Assembly: GCA_018136815.1 (NCBI GenBank) | Contig: CM030934.1 | Span: 6,681,698-6,745,697, forward strand | DNA length: 64,000 nt | Direction: 5' to 3' | DNA from: Isochrysis galbana | Lineage: Eukaryota > Haptophyta > Isochrysidales > Isochrysidaceae | Part shown: positions 10,601-21,411 of the stretch, piece after piece | Layout of the letters: each line of letters starts with the position of its first letter | How positions within the stretch are numbered: position 1 is the first letter of the stretch | Notes under the pieces: generated by a model | Database searches by the model: none | Told to the model about the DNA's origin: nothing | Seen by the model: the letters and a program-made list of their open reading frames with translations, nothing else | Made by a program: the position numbers and the translations under genes

Positions 10601-13024
10601 TGCCAACGCGAGCATCTCGTCCGAGGTGGTACCGTCCGGGCGTCTGCCAAGCGTGAGGTGGTACGAGGTGGCGTTGCGCCTCTTCAGCTCATGTGACGAA
10701 CCCACGGCTTGCAGGCGCCCCCTGTGCAGGATGGCGACGCGATCTCCCAAGGCATCTGCCTCGTCGAGAAAGTGGGTAGTGAGGATGATAGCCCGTCCCA
10801 ACTTGGAGTCGGAGATGATTTGCCACACCGTTCGACGCGACACAGGGTCCATACCCGCCGTGGGCTCGTCGAGAAGAACGAACTTAGGGCTGCCGATGAG
10901 CGCGCATGCGAGGGAAAGCTTGCGCTTCTGCCCGCCTGACAATGTGTCGGTCCGCGCACTGAACTTGGATTCGTCGAGGCCCACGTCCGCCAGCAGCTTC
11001 TCGACTGCGCCACTGGTGAGCTGCTTCTCACTCATCCCCTTGACGGCGCCGATCAGCTGGAGGTTCTCGCGGCATGTGAGGGGCAAGAACACGAGGTCGT
11101 GCTGAGGACAAACACCGGAGATGGCCCGAATCGAGTCCATCTGGCGATTAGTCGAGTAGCCGTAAACAGTCGCTTCACCTTCTGACTGGGGGAAGAGGCC
11201 AGTTAAGATGTTGATGACCGTAGTCTTGCCTGCGCCGTTCTGGCCGAGTAGCGCCGTCACCTGGCCTTCATAGAAACCGATATTGAGCCCCTCCAACGCA
11301 ACCACAGACTCACTCTTCTTCCTCCCGGAAAAGGCGCGCCCCAGGTTCGTGAGCCGCACTGCCTCGATCGCCCCGTCAAGGCACTCCTCCGACGCGGCGA
11401 CGGGCGCCAGCCCTGCCGCCGCGCCACGGCTCGAAGGCATCTTGCCCTTGGCGAGGGATCGGCGCGATAGGTAAATGGTCAGAGCTAAGTATACCAGCGT
11501 GTCGAGCACAAGGAAGCCCCACACCCCCAGGAGGGACGGGAGCGGCCCTGTGCCCTGCACAAGGGTTGCCCAAGTGACGCCACGCCCAGCGCTCTCCACC
11601 CTGACGAAGATTGAGATGCCGCCCAGCCCGGCTACATGGGCACAAAGGCAACAGATGGCCCAGACAGCCGCTTGCGCGTGGAAGAAGTAGCACAGCGCAA
11701 AGATACCCATGACCAAGATGAAGACGATGAAGCTCACGGCCATCGTCGCTTGCTTGCTTTTCTCCGGGTCGTTGGCTCCCGTTTTGCCTGTGGAGAGGAC
11801 CAAGAAGGTGAAGGCGAGCGTGGCGAAGCCAGTGAGCACGAGAGTAATCCAAACGAGGAAGTAGTTGGAGTTTGGAAACCAGTTCATCGCTGCAAAGGCC
11901 ACCGTTTGCACCGAGCATGCAAGCAACTGCATTGCACCATAAACGATGAACCAGCTGAGGTAGTATGTGCTGTACGTGAGACCCATCATTCGCATGCCTG
12001 CCACTAGATTGTCGCACTGCGGGCAAGGGTCCAGGGTGGCGTCGAATCGGCCTTGAGTGGGAGCGCTGTACGCTCGCCGTTTATATGCAAGGATCAGATG
12101 CTGTTGCAGACGGGCGGTTCCCCCCGAAGACCTGGGAAGAAAGGATTGGCTGCCCGGTCTCCCGATCTCTTGAGTGCAGGGCCGGCGGGTACGCACCTTT
12201 TCGTTGAGCATGAATTGCGTCAGCAGCATGCTCATTGTGAACGGTGGGACGCACGCAAACACGGGCAGCAAGAAGCCCAGCAAGAGCGAGGAGTCGGGGG
12301 AATATGTCGAAGAGAAGGGTAACAGCGGGAAGCGCGTGACCTGCACCCCGCTCGAAGCGGTGACGTTGGCTGCTGTCATTCCTGCCGCCACTGCAGCAAT
12401 GGCGCGGTCAACTGCCCATTGTATCGAGATGAAGCCCGAGGTGAGGAAAGTCGAGTCCTCGTCGTTGTGCCCGCTGTAGGTGAGACTCCGAGTGCCGAGC
12501 TGGGGCTCGGTTGGCCACTCAAAGTCGCGCTGCCGAGTCGAGTCAGCAGAGATGAGGTCGCGCGACATGGCGATGGTGTAGTCGCCAAGCTGCTCCACTG
12601 AGCTGGTTGCGTTGACCCGATTGAATAGTAGCGCCGCCATCGCCACACCCTGCAGCGAAGGCTGCGCGAGGAAGGCGGCGTAGAGCGCATCCGCTGAGGC
12701 GAAGCCAAGCACGTAACAAGTGGCGTTGGTTGTGGAAAGGAGGCTGGCGGAGGCCTGTGCGAGCGCGTCTGTGTGCGGCTGCGCGGGCGCGTACAGGATG
12801 GCTGGCCGGAGAGTGCATAGCGAGGGTGTGAGTGAGAGAGGGAGCGGACGGGGTGAGGGCGAGGGCGAGAGGGGTGCATCGACAACGCTCTTGAAGGAGA
12901 GGAGCGAGAGCGAGATGACCGCGTAGCACGCGATGTTGAACAGCTCCTGGAAGGTGAACCATCCGCCGGGCAGCCGCGTCTTGGTGAAGAGAATCTTACG
13001 GAGCTGCCAGCGCAGAGCGCCCAT
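7638..13024 (-). CDS. ABCA-type full transporter, copy 2 (complete)
   Basis: A complete ABC subfamily A transporter of about 1670 aa. Proposed exons are 13024-12197, 12016-8174 and 7979-7638, with introns of 180 and 194 nt. Order: membrane domain 1, NBD1 (~520-760), membrane domain 2 with large loop, NBD2 (~1350-1560), C-terminal regulatory domain. NBD1 shows GQNGAGKTT, LSGGQKRKLSLACAL and LLDEPTAGMDP. NBD2 shows GPNGAGKTT, LSGGTRRKL and FLDEPTTGVDV. All key ATP-binding motifs look intact. The last exon gives VLGSPQHLKS and ends near TTLEQVFLNIA, typical of the family. The start MGALRWQL is chosen because homology with copy 1 begins there; longer upstream frames are low complexity. The 180-nt intron is in frame without a stop, so retention would add 60 aa. 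Confidence 0.93.
8045..8117 (-). repeat. Intronic 18-bp tandem repeat in ABCA copy 2
   Basis: Four units of about GTGTGAGTTTGCGCCCCC lie inside the 194-nt last intron (8173-7980). On the minus strand they read as KLTRGR repeats if the intron is translated, which I consider an artefact. Confidence 0.75.
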
Positions 13025-13751
13025 CGCAGGAGAGGGGAGGGGCGTGGGGTGGGGGGGGGGGCGGGAGAGGCGGAAGGAGGCCGGCCACGCAGAAGGAATG
13101 AAGGGGGAGAAGGGGAACAGGACAATAGAGAAAGAGCGCGGAGTGAAACGGGGGGGGGGGGGGGAGGCGATGAAAGAGAGGGAGCTCGGGGGGGCCGTTG
13201 GGAAGCTCAAAGGGACCTCGGGGGACGTGGGACGGAGAGAGACGGAGGGTCAAAGAAAACGCTAAGAGAGAAAGAGACAGGGGGCGGGGCGGCTGACCAA
13301 GGGGGGCGGGGGTCCTCGGGACAAGGGAGAGATGGGACACACGAGATCGGACGCAAGAGGCGCTGCGGGCTGCAAGCGCGACTGCGGCCACCGAGGGAGT
13401 TTCCCCCGGGGGCACCATTCGGGGGGCATGGAAGGACGGAGAGAGCGGACGACGAAGGGACGGAGGGTGAGAAAAAACGCGAAAAGAGAAGAAGAAGGAG
13501 GAAGGGCGGGGGGCGACCAAGGGAAAAAACAAGGGCGGCGGGGGTTCTCAGATAGGACACACGAGATCGGACGGACGGGGAATGGGGGTTGGGTGCTCGA
13601 GGCTGTGTGTGTGTGTGTAAGACAAGACATCTCTGAATGAAGAGAGAGGAGGGCACTCGGAGGGTGCTGCGTGTGAGGGAGGCTGGCTGCGGGCTGCAAG
13701 CGCGACTGCGGCCATCGAGGGAGTCTACCCTGGGGGCACCACTCGGGGAGG
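13025..13751 (-). promoter_or_regulatory. Upstream region of ABCA copy 2 with degenerate tandem blocks
   Basis: The plus strand is G/A-rich (C/T-rich on the coding strand) with a G run at ~13149-13164. Two longer similar blocks, about 13340-13435 and 13555-13750, share ACACACGAGATCGGAC and GCTGCGGGCTGCAAGCGCGA. I see no coding gene. It may be promoter or leader sequence expanded by local duplication. Confidence 0.4.
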
Positions 13752-13815
13752 TGTCGTTCCGTCAAATGTGGGACATGAGCGAATTGAGCGATCGAATGTC
13801 CACAGTTGTACACAT
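13752..13815 (+). mobile_element. DNA-transposon terminal fragment (GTTCCGTC family)
   Basis: GTGTCGTTCCGTCAA.TGTGGGAC, followed by a GAATGTCCACAGTTGT-like stretch, matches 17322-17382 and the reverse complement of 27288-27356. Only one end is recognisable here. Confidence 0.5.
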
Positions 13816-13904
13816 AGCGTTATTTTAAAATTAAATGTAGACTAGCGTAACATTCCCTGCTTCCCGCGACGCGTGTCCCCCCGGAGGGCGCCGTGTCGGC
13901 GCTT

Positions 13905-14445
13905 TTCGATTGTGATTACTTGTAACTATGGGCACGGCGCGATGTGCATCGGTCACCCCGCGGGGGCGCCGTGCGTGCGCATAGAAACTTTTTCCCATAA
14001 GGCCCACATTAACGTAAAGTAGCCGTATACGAGATGTTTCGTTGCGCAGCACGTGTGATTACTTGCAATCATTGTGCACGCCGTGCGTATGCGCATCGGC
14101 TCCCCCCCCCCTCGCGAGGGCGCCGTGCGTGCGCATAGAAACTTTTTCCCCTAAGGCCCACATTAACGTAAAGTAGCCATATACGATGTTTCGTTTACGC
14201 AGCACGTGTGATTACTTGCAATCATTGTGCACGCCGTGCGTATGCGAATCGAACCCCCCCCCCACTCGCGAGTGCGCCGTGCGTGCGCATAGAAACTTTT
14301 TCCCCTAAGGCCCACATTAACGTAAAGTAGCCATATACGAGATGTTTCGTTTGCGCAGCACGTGTGATTACTTGCAATCATTGTGCACGCCGTGCGTATG
14401 CACATCGGCTCCCCCCCCGCGGGGGCGCCGTGCGTGCGCATAGCA
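13905..14445. repeat. ~155-bp tandem array upstream of the LINE-derived ORF
   Basis: About 3.5 units. Landmarks in each are GCAGCACGTGTGATTACTTG (starts 14046, 14199, 14355), a C run, GCGCCGTGCGTGCGCATAG, AAACTTTTTCCC and CCCACATTAACGTAAAGTAG. It sits directly before the LINE-derived ORF at 14748, so it may be the element's repeated 5' promoter region, as in some LINEs. That role is inference. Confidence 0.75.
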
Positions 14446-14747
14446 ACTTCCAGGAAGGTGCACCCCGTGCGTTCACTCTTTCCGCGGGGGGACTCTGGAC
14501 GCAGAGGCGGTCGGGAACCGTGGGGGCACCCCCCTGGGACCGGGGAAAATATTACCGTATACTGCGAAAACACTAACGTAAACAACCGGTACGTCTTTCT
14601 GGTCTCTCCTCTTCCCCGGGTCCCCTCCCCCGGGTCCCCTCCTCCCCCTCTCATCGACCTACCAGAGAGAGACGGCTCCTACTGCCTGCCTCCCTCCTCC
14701 CTCCTCGCTCACCCTCCAGCTCTCTCCTCGCCCTCGTCTTCCTCACG

Positions 14748-16568
14748 ATGGTGGCGACTCGGCGCGCATCGGTACGGTCCTCCGTCCTCTCCTCTCGTGC
14801 TCCTGCTCGCTGGTTTCGTTCGACTCGCTCGACACAGCCACCTGTCGACTGGACGCCGAGCGCAAGCGCTGCTCGCACGACTCGTTCCTCTTCCTGCTCC
14901 AAGGGCGCGGCGGAGGAGGCGGAGCCTGTTCGCGTTCCTGATGCCGAGGAGGAGGCCCTTTCCCCGACCGATGAGGCCACCACCACCACCACCGACGAGG
15001 ACTCCGGGCCTGTGGGAGGAGAAGAGGAGAACGAGGACTGTGCGTCGGACGCTCCAGGTCTTCTTGTTCCCATCGCGCGGGTTGCGGATGTCGAGGAGCC
15101 AGCCGAGTCGATGGAGGAGGTCGAGACCGCCCACGCGCTCGCTCTCGCCGATGAGAAGGAAGCCGAGGAAGAGGACGAGAAGGCGGAGAAGGCGGAGAAT
15201 GAGAAGACGGCTGCGTCCGACGCACCAGTCGGAGAAGTCTTCACTCGGTTCGAAGAGGCCACGCAGCTGGAAGAGGCCACGCAGCTCGAGGAGGAGGAGA
15301 AGGGCGAGACCGCCGAGGAGGCCGAGACCGCCGAGGCGCCCGCTCCTGCCAAGGCGAACGAAAAGGAGGGTGAGGAGAAGACGGAGGAGAAGGAAGAGGA
15401 GACGTCCGACGCACCCGCTCAGGAGGGGTTGGAGGTGGCCACGCAGCTGGAGGAACTGACTCAGCTCGAGGAGTCCGCGGAGACCGCAGCCGAACCAGAA
15501 ACGGAAAGCGCACCCCCGCGGCAAGAGGCAACCGGCGCCCAACACGACCCGGAAGAACCACCTCTCGAGCTAAGAATAACGATTGACGGAGACTACTACG
15601 CGAAGATCAAAGAAAGGTGGTATGAGGCGGAGCTCTCATACCTAGGCACACCGATAATAGGGAGTAGACTATTCGGAGTACCCACAAACCTAGACTCGTC
15701 CCCACCGGCACGATGGGGAGAAGGATTCAAAACTAACAAAAGGCTAGAATACCCCCTAGCCGATGAGTATACGCTAGACGGCAAAACGCCGCTAGACGGC
15801 ATCGGAGTAGAACATCTGACCGAGGCCCTCCAGCAGAAGGATCGCAAACGCAAGCGCCTCACGGGGCCGACCAAGTGGGGGGGGAAACTCCAACTACCCA
15901 AAGAAACATGGACGAACCTGGCGAAGCTATACACCTCGCCGATGATAACGGCGCGGGACATGCACCTTCATTTCAAACATATCACACACAGGCGAGTGGG
16001 CACGTATAACCGCTTCCCAGACAGGGCCAACACGTGCCGCATATGTGGGGACACGGACGAATCCTCGACACACTTGGGGGAGTGCCCCGGGATAACTAAA
16101 ATTCTCAGCGAATTGAACAAAGTCGCACGCTTCTCACCCAAGATGGAAAGGAGCAGGGATGAAACAATTATAGACAACCTATTCATATTCCCGAAGGGAG
16201 ACGCCCCGAAAGCGCTATGCACGTTATACCTACTGGCGTGGAGGTACATAATCACGGACTTCTATAGAATACATTACGACGGCATAAACTTCTCAGAAGA
16301 ATCAATACTGATAAGAATAATAGAACGTTACACCGCGCTAAGTAAAGCACTCCTCTTCGCTCAAGAGACGGACTCGGCGAGAACCGCCCAAGCGGGCATG
16401 GGAAGACAGCCTAAGAAAAGGATAGACATGAACGACTTGAGACCCATTTTCAACAGAAACGACAAAGGCGGTCTTAAGCCTAGTGCGGAGCTAGTGGCAC
16501 TAGCCACCAAGCTGAAGATCGCATACGTTGTCGAGGAAAATAAGGATCATGAGGACAAAGGCTACTGA
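14748..16568 (+). CDS. LINE-derived 606-aa protein: acidic N-terminus joined to C-terminal zinc-knuckle region, no endonuclease or RT
   Basis: Residues 1-280 are very acidic with an internal duplication of ~65 aa containing ATQLEEATQLEE and ATQLEELTQLEE. From ~285 on it matches the C-terminal part of a non-LTR retrotransposon polyprotein: HLHFKHITHRR, then CRICGDTDESSTHLGEC (a CX2CX8HX3C knuckle), then DSARTAQAGMGRQPKK. Diverged relatives lie at 26767-27175 and 61451-61850. Endonuclease and reverse transcriptase are missing, yet the frame is intact. Base use changes from GC-rich in the acidic half to distinctly AT-richer in the LINE half. It may be a non-autonomous element protein or a recent fusion; expression is unknown. 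Confidence 0.75.
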   Translation: MVATRRASVRSSVLSSRAPARWFRSTRSTQPPVDWTPSASAARTTRSSSCSKGAAEEAEPVRVPDAEEEALSPTDEATTTTTDEDSGPVGGEEENEDCASDAPGLLVPIARVADVEEPAESMEEVETAHALALADEKEAEEEDEKAEKAENEKTAASDAPVGEVFTRFEEATQLEEATQLEEEEKGETAEEAETAEAPAPAKANEKEGEEKTEEKEEETSDAPAQEGLEVATQLEELTQLEESAETAAEPETESAPPRQEATGAQHDPEEPPLELRITIDGDYYAKIKERWYEAELSYLGTPIIGSRLFGVPTNLDSSPPARWGEGFKTNKRLEYPLADEYTLDGKTPLDGIGVEHLTEALQQKDRKRKRLTGPTKWGGKLQLPKETWTNLAKLYTSPMITARDMHLHFKHITHRRVGTYNRFPDRANTCRICGDTDESSTHLGECPGITKILSELNKVARFSPKMERSRDETIIDNLFIFPKGDAPKALCTLYLLAWRYIITDFYRIHYDGINFSEESILIRIIERYTALSKALLFAQETDSARTAQAGMGRQPKKRIDMNDLRPIFNRNDKGGLKPSAELVALATKLKIAYVVEENKDHEDKGY

Positions 16569-17099
16569 AGCACCGACACACCACTCGAGGTTGCTACTGG
16601 AATCAATAGAGGCCAGACTCAACCCCTACGCACACAGCGCGGCCAAGTAGGCACGCGTGATGTCAACGACGACATCAACAGGCCTGCCCGGACCCCACAC
16701 TCTGAACCAGGCCTCAGGTAGCGCACCGAGGCCGGACCCCGGAAACCGAAGAAAAAGGAAAGAAGGGGGGCAGGGGAAGAGGTGGAGGGCGGGAAGATAA
16801 GGGCGGTGTGAATAGAGAAAGGGAGTCCCGTAATCAGTAGGTGTGTAGCCCCGAATCTTCAGAAGTTTTTTTTTCCTGGTATACTACTCACTTTAATTTT
16901 AGCCCGTGCTTTGGAAATTTGCGCCGGAGGAGCGCGCGCGACGCGCCCCTCCCTGCCCCCCCCCCCCCCTTCCTGCCCGCCTGCCCATGCTGCGCCTGTG
17001 CGCCTGCTCCACCGCATCGCGCCGCTCGCGACTCGTCGTGCGGCTGCAAGTGTGGTAGTGAGTGCAGGCGTGCTAACTAAGCGCCTCCCTCAGCCGTCC

Positions 17100-18253
17100 A
17101 TCGTCCTGCGCAGGATGGCGGAAGAAGAAGGCGACGAGCGACTCCATCCAGCGATGACGACAGTGCCCGCCATCGTCGGATACTTCAACCGCTCGACCAG
17201 CGGAGTCCAGGACTTGCAAATGATCCAGAAGTCGCTCAATCTGCCCATCCGGCAGCCGGTCCAAGATGCTTCGACGCGCTGGTTTTCGACGTTCATGATG
17301 GCGGAGTGGTTCGTCGAACAAGGTGTCGTTCCGTCAATTATGGGACAAATCGAATGGAGCCATCAAATGTCCATAGTTATTTATCCATTTATACAACAAT
17401 ATTGCACATACCCTGTTATCGCGACTTTTAATAATATCTATGGTGAACACATTGCGCCGCGCGCTTTCAGAACGCAACTAGCTCACATCGCGCTGCGCAC
17501 TTCAGTCCCTTGCCCCGGCCCAGGGCGGCTTCTCCTCCACGAGGTCTACGCCCAGCTGCCCAGCCGTCGGAACAGGTTCGCGATGCTCTCCCGTTTAGGT
17601 TTAGGAAGGCCGAGAGGCCGAGTGGTGTAATGCATTCTTTGAAGGATATCGTCAAGTGTGGAGTGCAACATATCGTTGAACCATTTAAGATCATCGTCTA
17701 AGGCGACTACGGCTGGTCTAATTTTTGGAGCCATGGCGAGCCCTAAGAAAGGGTGGAGATTTTTTTCCCAAACGTCGAACCCGCGCCGTCTAAAACATGA
17801 CATTCTAAGCAAAAACAAAACTACAGTCTAGTCCTCTTTCGACGGAACGCGACTTCAGCAGCAGGCGGTGCAGGTCTACGATGTGCAGTTCGAAGCGCAG
17901 GCCGTTAGGAACGACGCGTACAAAGACAATCGCATGCTGCACGAGGACTGGGCAATCTTGGAGCAAACTCTCGGGGCGCGCTTCACGCATCGGCCACTGC
18001 CACCAATAAAATGCTGGAAGGCACACACTATGTGACAGCATCACTCGTTCTCGTTCTTCCCACTGTGTACAGGCTCATTCAAGGCACGACCGACGGCCCG
18101 CTGTTCATCAAGACCAGGGACCCTCAACATCAATGGGTGCGCGCACGAGACATGGTGGCATTTACACCACTTCCAGTCGCACATAGCCTAGCCACACTGC
18201 GAATGCAACAAAAGAAAACTCTGACGGAGAGGGGGAGGGCAAAGGGAGTGTGA
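17100..18253 (+). pseudogene. hAT-family transposase relic, interrupted and frameshifted
   Basis: The first piece (to ~17320) contains QDASTRWFSTFMMAEW, the RNase-H-fold motif of hAT transposases (usually STRWNST). After a ~520-bp insertion the homology resumes at ~17850 with EDWAILEQTLG. After a frameshift near 18010 it continues with YVTASLVLVLPTVYRLIQGT. Catalytic function is lost. It may derive from a hAT element or a domesticated copy. It ends just before the SET-domain gene. Confidence 0.65.
17322..17845. mobile_element. Short DNA element inserted in the hAT relic
   Basis: The left end GTGTCGTTCCGTCAATTATG and the right end CGACGGAACGCGAC are imperfect terminal inverted repeats (core GTTCCGTC). 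The element is ~520 bp and AT-richer than its surroundings. A 90-aa minus-strand frame inside (17546-17818) has no recognised family. The exact ends and target duplication are unclear. Similar ends occur at 13752 and 27356. Confidence 0.55.
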
Positions 18254-18325
18254 GCGGGAAAGCCTAGCTAGGGGGGAGGCGGGGCGGAGGGCCCGGCGGA
18301 GAGAGGCGGAAGAGGGGCGAGGGGA

Positions 18326-21300
18326 ATGGCGCTGCGCGTGGCGAGGGCGGCGGCCAGCCCGATTGGGCACGGGCTCATCGCCACCCGTGAGCTCGTGCCA
18401 GGCGAGCAGCTCCTCGCCCTCGGCCCCCACGAGGTCCTCTCATCGCACCGCGCAAGGAGCCAAGAGGTGACGCTCAGCAAGCCTCCTGTTCCCCCCCCCC
18501 CAACTCCTCCGCCCCTTTCGCCAATGGACGCGGTGGCATACCGCGCCCTCACTCTGCCGCCTTCCCCCCTTCCACGTTGATCCAGTTTGCATTCGTCACC
18601 CGAGACTTCCCGGAGCTGGATACGCCGCCCTTCATGCTTGCACTCCTTCTACTACTCTCTGAGGCGCGCGCTGCTGAGGCTGGAGACAAGATCGAGCCGT
18701 TTTCGCTGACTGATGAGAGCAGGGCAGTCCATGGTGAATGGACCCCGACGGACCTGCTGCGCACTTTACCCGGCGAGAGCGAGCTACGTGAGCTGCCGGC
18801 GATGGCCCGGCAGGATCAACTGGACATCCTTCGCGGAACCGATGCGCACGTACTTGCTACAAATCTTCAGATGGAGGTGGAGGAAACACATCGGAGTTCA
18901 CTTCGAAAGGTTGCCGCGGCGCCAGCATCGCCGTTCAATGGAAGCGTGCCTTTGCTCTCACGGTGGAGGTGAGCTATGGGCTGTAAAAGACCAGCCGCAG
19001 CCCACACCAGAAAGTCCCAGATTCGCCATGGCCAACAGAATGAGGGTCGCAACAATGCGATGCCACATCTATCTGAAGCTGAGCTAGCCAATGCTGAGAT
19101 GGCCATGAACTTTGCTGGCGTTGCCACGTGATGTTTCACAGCTCCTTCCCCACTGAATTGGTGCAGGTGGGCATTGTCGGTGGTGTGGCGTTGCGCCTTG
19201 CCAACACCAATAGGATGTGAGGCAAGCCCACATCGCCACAAGAGAGTCAGCACGGGCGCCGACACGATGGGCGTCGACAAGAACAGACACGCGGAGGCTA
19301 TGGCCAATGAGGAGAACCTCATCCTCCCCCCCCTTCTCTGTGCCGCCAGCCACGCCCCTACCGAGTCCGCGGCGGCACCCACTCCGCCTCTCAGCATAAT
19401 ACCAAGGGCAACCTCCGCGTACGCTACTTCTGTACATTCAGTCGATGCTGTGCTTGCTGCCTCGACCGTCGTGCTTTGCCGCCCCGGCGGCTCACTCTCA
19501 TTGGAAGCTGTGCGCGGCATCGCGCTCGGGGAGGAGCTGACGCTCGACTTTGGCGCCCGCAACAACGCAGAGCTGTTGGTAGCCCGCGGGGAGATCTTGG
19601 CTCAAAACGAACTAGATAGCGTAAGATTCTACATGGAGCCCTCATCCATCAAGGATGATGGGTATCTGTCCACACGCGTCGCACTCCTCGGCTCACATTT
19701 GGGACTCGATCTGGGTGACGAACTACTCCTCCATCCAAAGGGAGTCTTCGATCCCATCACGATCGAGGCACTCGCCATTTTGGCAGCAACGCCGTCTCAG
19801 CTGCAAGAACTGGCGCACCAGGGACCATTTGAGCCGCTGGCTCCGATGCTTGAGTTGCGTGCGCTAGAGAATCTGCGGCACGTGTGCTCGGTCAGATTGG
19901 GGCGCTTCGAGGCATCGTTGGAGGATGACGAACATCGACTTGAGATAGAGATCAAGCTGCTACGCAAAGATGCGGTGGAGAGTGGGTCTGGCCGTGAAGA
20001 CATTAGGATAGCTGCCGTCACCCGGTCCGACGGCATCAGTCACCAAGACCAGCGAGAGGTCGCCAATGGCAGCGCTTCGGCGAGTCAAGTACATGGGCCC
20101 GCCATCACAGGGGGGAGCGTCCACGGGAGCAAGGGCCACGGCCGTCGCATGGCGGTGGTTAATGCGTTGAAACTCCGCATTCTTGAACAACAGATTCTTG
20201 AGGACAACCTCGAGGCGAGCGAAGGGAGAGTGAAGGAACTGCGAAAGCGCGTATTGAACAAGCCGAAACAGAAGCCAAAGGCGCGTAGAAAGGACGAAGG
20301 ACGGTGGGACCGGGCAACGGGATTCCAAGGAACGCGACAACTAGGATCCACCTCGCTTGAGGACGTGACAAGTAGTGCTATGACCACGGAGGAGTCAGCC
20401 GTGTTAGGACTCTCACCAAGGCTCGGTGGGGAACCACGTTTTGATCCATATTCGGTACCACCCATGCGGTGGTCTCAAAATGACACACACGTCGTTCTGA
20501 CGATCAGTCTTCCCCGTCTGTCCATCCTAGACACCCCTTCTCTCGATGGACGTATTCTCCGCCTTCACGTGAGCGGGCATGAACGCGTGGCCCCAGTCAA
20601 GGCGGCTTCTGCGCCGTCGATGCAACCACTTCTACGCGACGAGACTGCGCATTCAATAGGGAAAGGCGCAGGCGGACGCGTTCATCTGAAGGAGTTCAAC
20701 GCGAGCTTGGTGCTGTGGGAGCAGCCGCAGAGTTTGCGGGCCAGTGACATCTCGCATCGGGGATCGCAGCTCAAGGTGTTGCTCACGAAGCCGGATCCGC
20801 TCCTGGTGACGAGTAGAGCTTCAAATGAGCCACGGGGTTCGGACGAAGGCAGCGGGTGGCCGCGATTGCTAGAAAGTGCGGTGCAAGATGGGCTGCTTCG
20901 CCGACATGGTGTGCTGCTCCCAGATCTAGAGGCCATTACTGCCATCCTCGACCAAGAGGAAGCGGATAACGCCGAGTCGGAGCGAGTACGACACAATTTG
21001 GCATGGTTAGAGGACAAGTGGGCTAGGGAGAACAAGGAGCACACCAATCTTGCCGAGTTGATCGAGAATGCTCCTCGCCTAGATCCTGCAAGCTTGAGAG
21101 ACGCGACAGAGGTTGATCGAATGAGGCCTTCTCCGGACCATGAAACAACAGAGCATCGAAGAATGGGCGACTCTACCAAGCCTAGGAGAGCATCCGGGCG
21201 TCGGGATGATGGAAGCGCCTCAATTGTGGGCCAACGAGACCTGCGCGCCATGCCCGGTCTCACTCCGGACCAGCGGCGACGATTGGAATCTGGGGAGCAC

Positions 21301-21411
21301 CCCTCCAAAATTCCGGGCCTCGAAGGAGGGATTGATCTCGAGATCGACCAAACCGGCCTAGGTCGTCTTCTCCATGCGCAGCCTATGGGAACCACCAAAG
21401 ATGAGATGTGA
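18326..21411 (+). CDS. SET-domain protein (Rubisco-LSMT/SETD-like) with long C-terminal extension
   Basis: Probably a protein methyltransferase-family member. Exon 1 (18326-18466) gives GHGLIATRELVPGEQLL, the start of a SET domain. Exon 2 (from 18586, acceptor GATCCAG) carries the LSMT-type helix FMLALLLLLSEA, then LLRTLP and LRGT. Later exons start near 19167 (acceptor GTGCAG) with WALSVVWRCALP and run to the stop at 21411, including GIALGEELTLDFGARNNAEL, the closing SET motif with its conserved (Y/F)G. The usual Asn-His of the pocket seems to be ASH in LLCAASHAP, so activity is uncertain. Exon borders between 18890 and 19167 are not resolved. The C-terminal ~550 aa has coiled-coil segments and a possible CS/p23-like beta region near WSQNDTHVVLTISLP. 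Confidence 0.7.

Larger units (their letters stand above)
13840..16876 (+). mobile_element. Non-autonomous LINE derivative (array + ORF + T-ending 3' end)
   Basis: The unit comprises the 155-bp array, the 606-aa ORF, a ~290-bp 3' UTR and a terminal CTTCAGAAGTTTTTTTTT at 16859-16876. That ending resembles the AAGAAGTTTTT ending of other elements here. I could not find a target-site duplication, so the left boundary is approximate. Confidence 0.5.

Noticed and set aside
13025-13210. N-terminal extension of ABCA copy 2 (MSFPTAPP...)
   Set aside because: Low-complexity Pro/Ser sequence not shared with copy 1. Homology begins at MGALRWQL.
14651-15561. Several long antisense frames over the acidic ORF
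   Set aside because: They mirror the GAG/GAA-rich coding of the plus strand (Leu/Ser/Pro-rich). The plus strand leads into a recognisable LINE domain.
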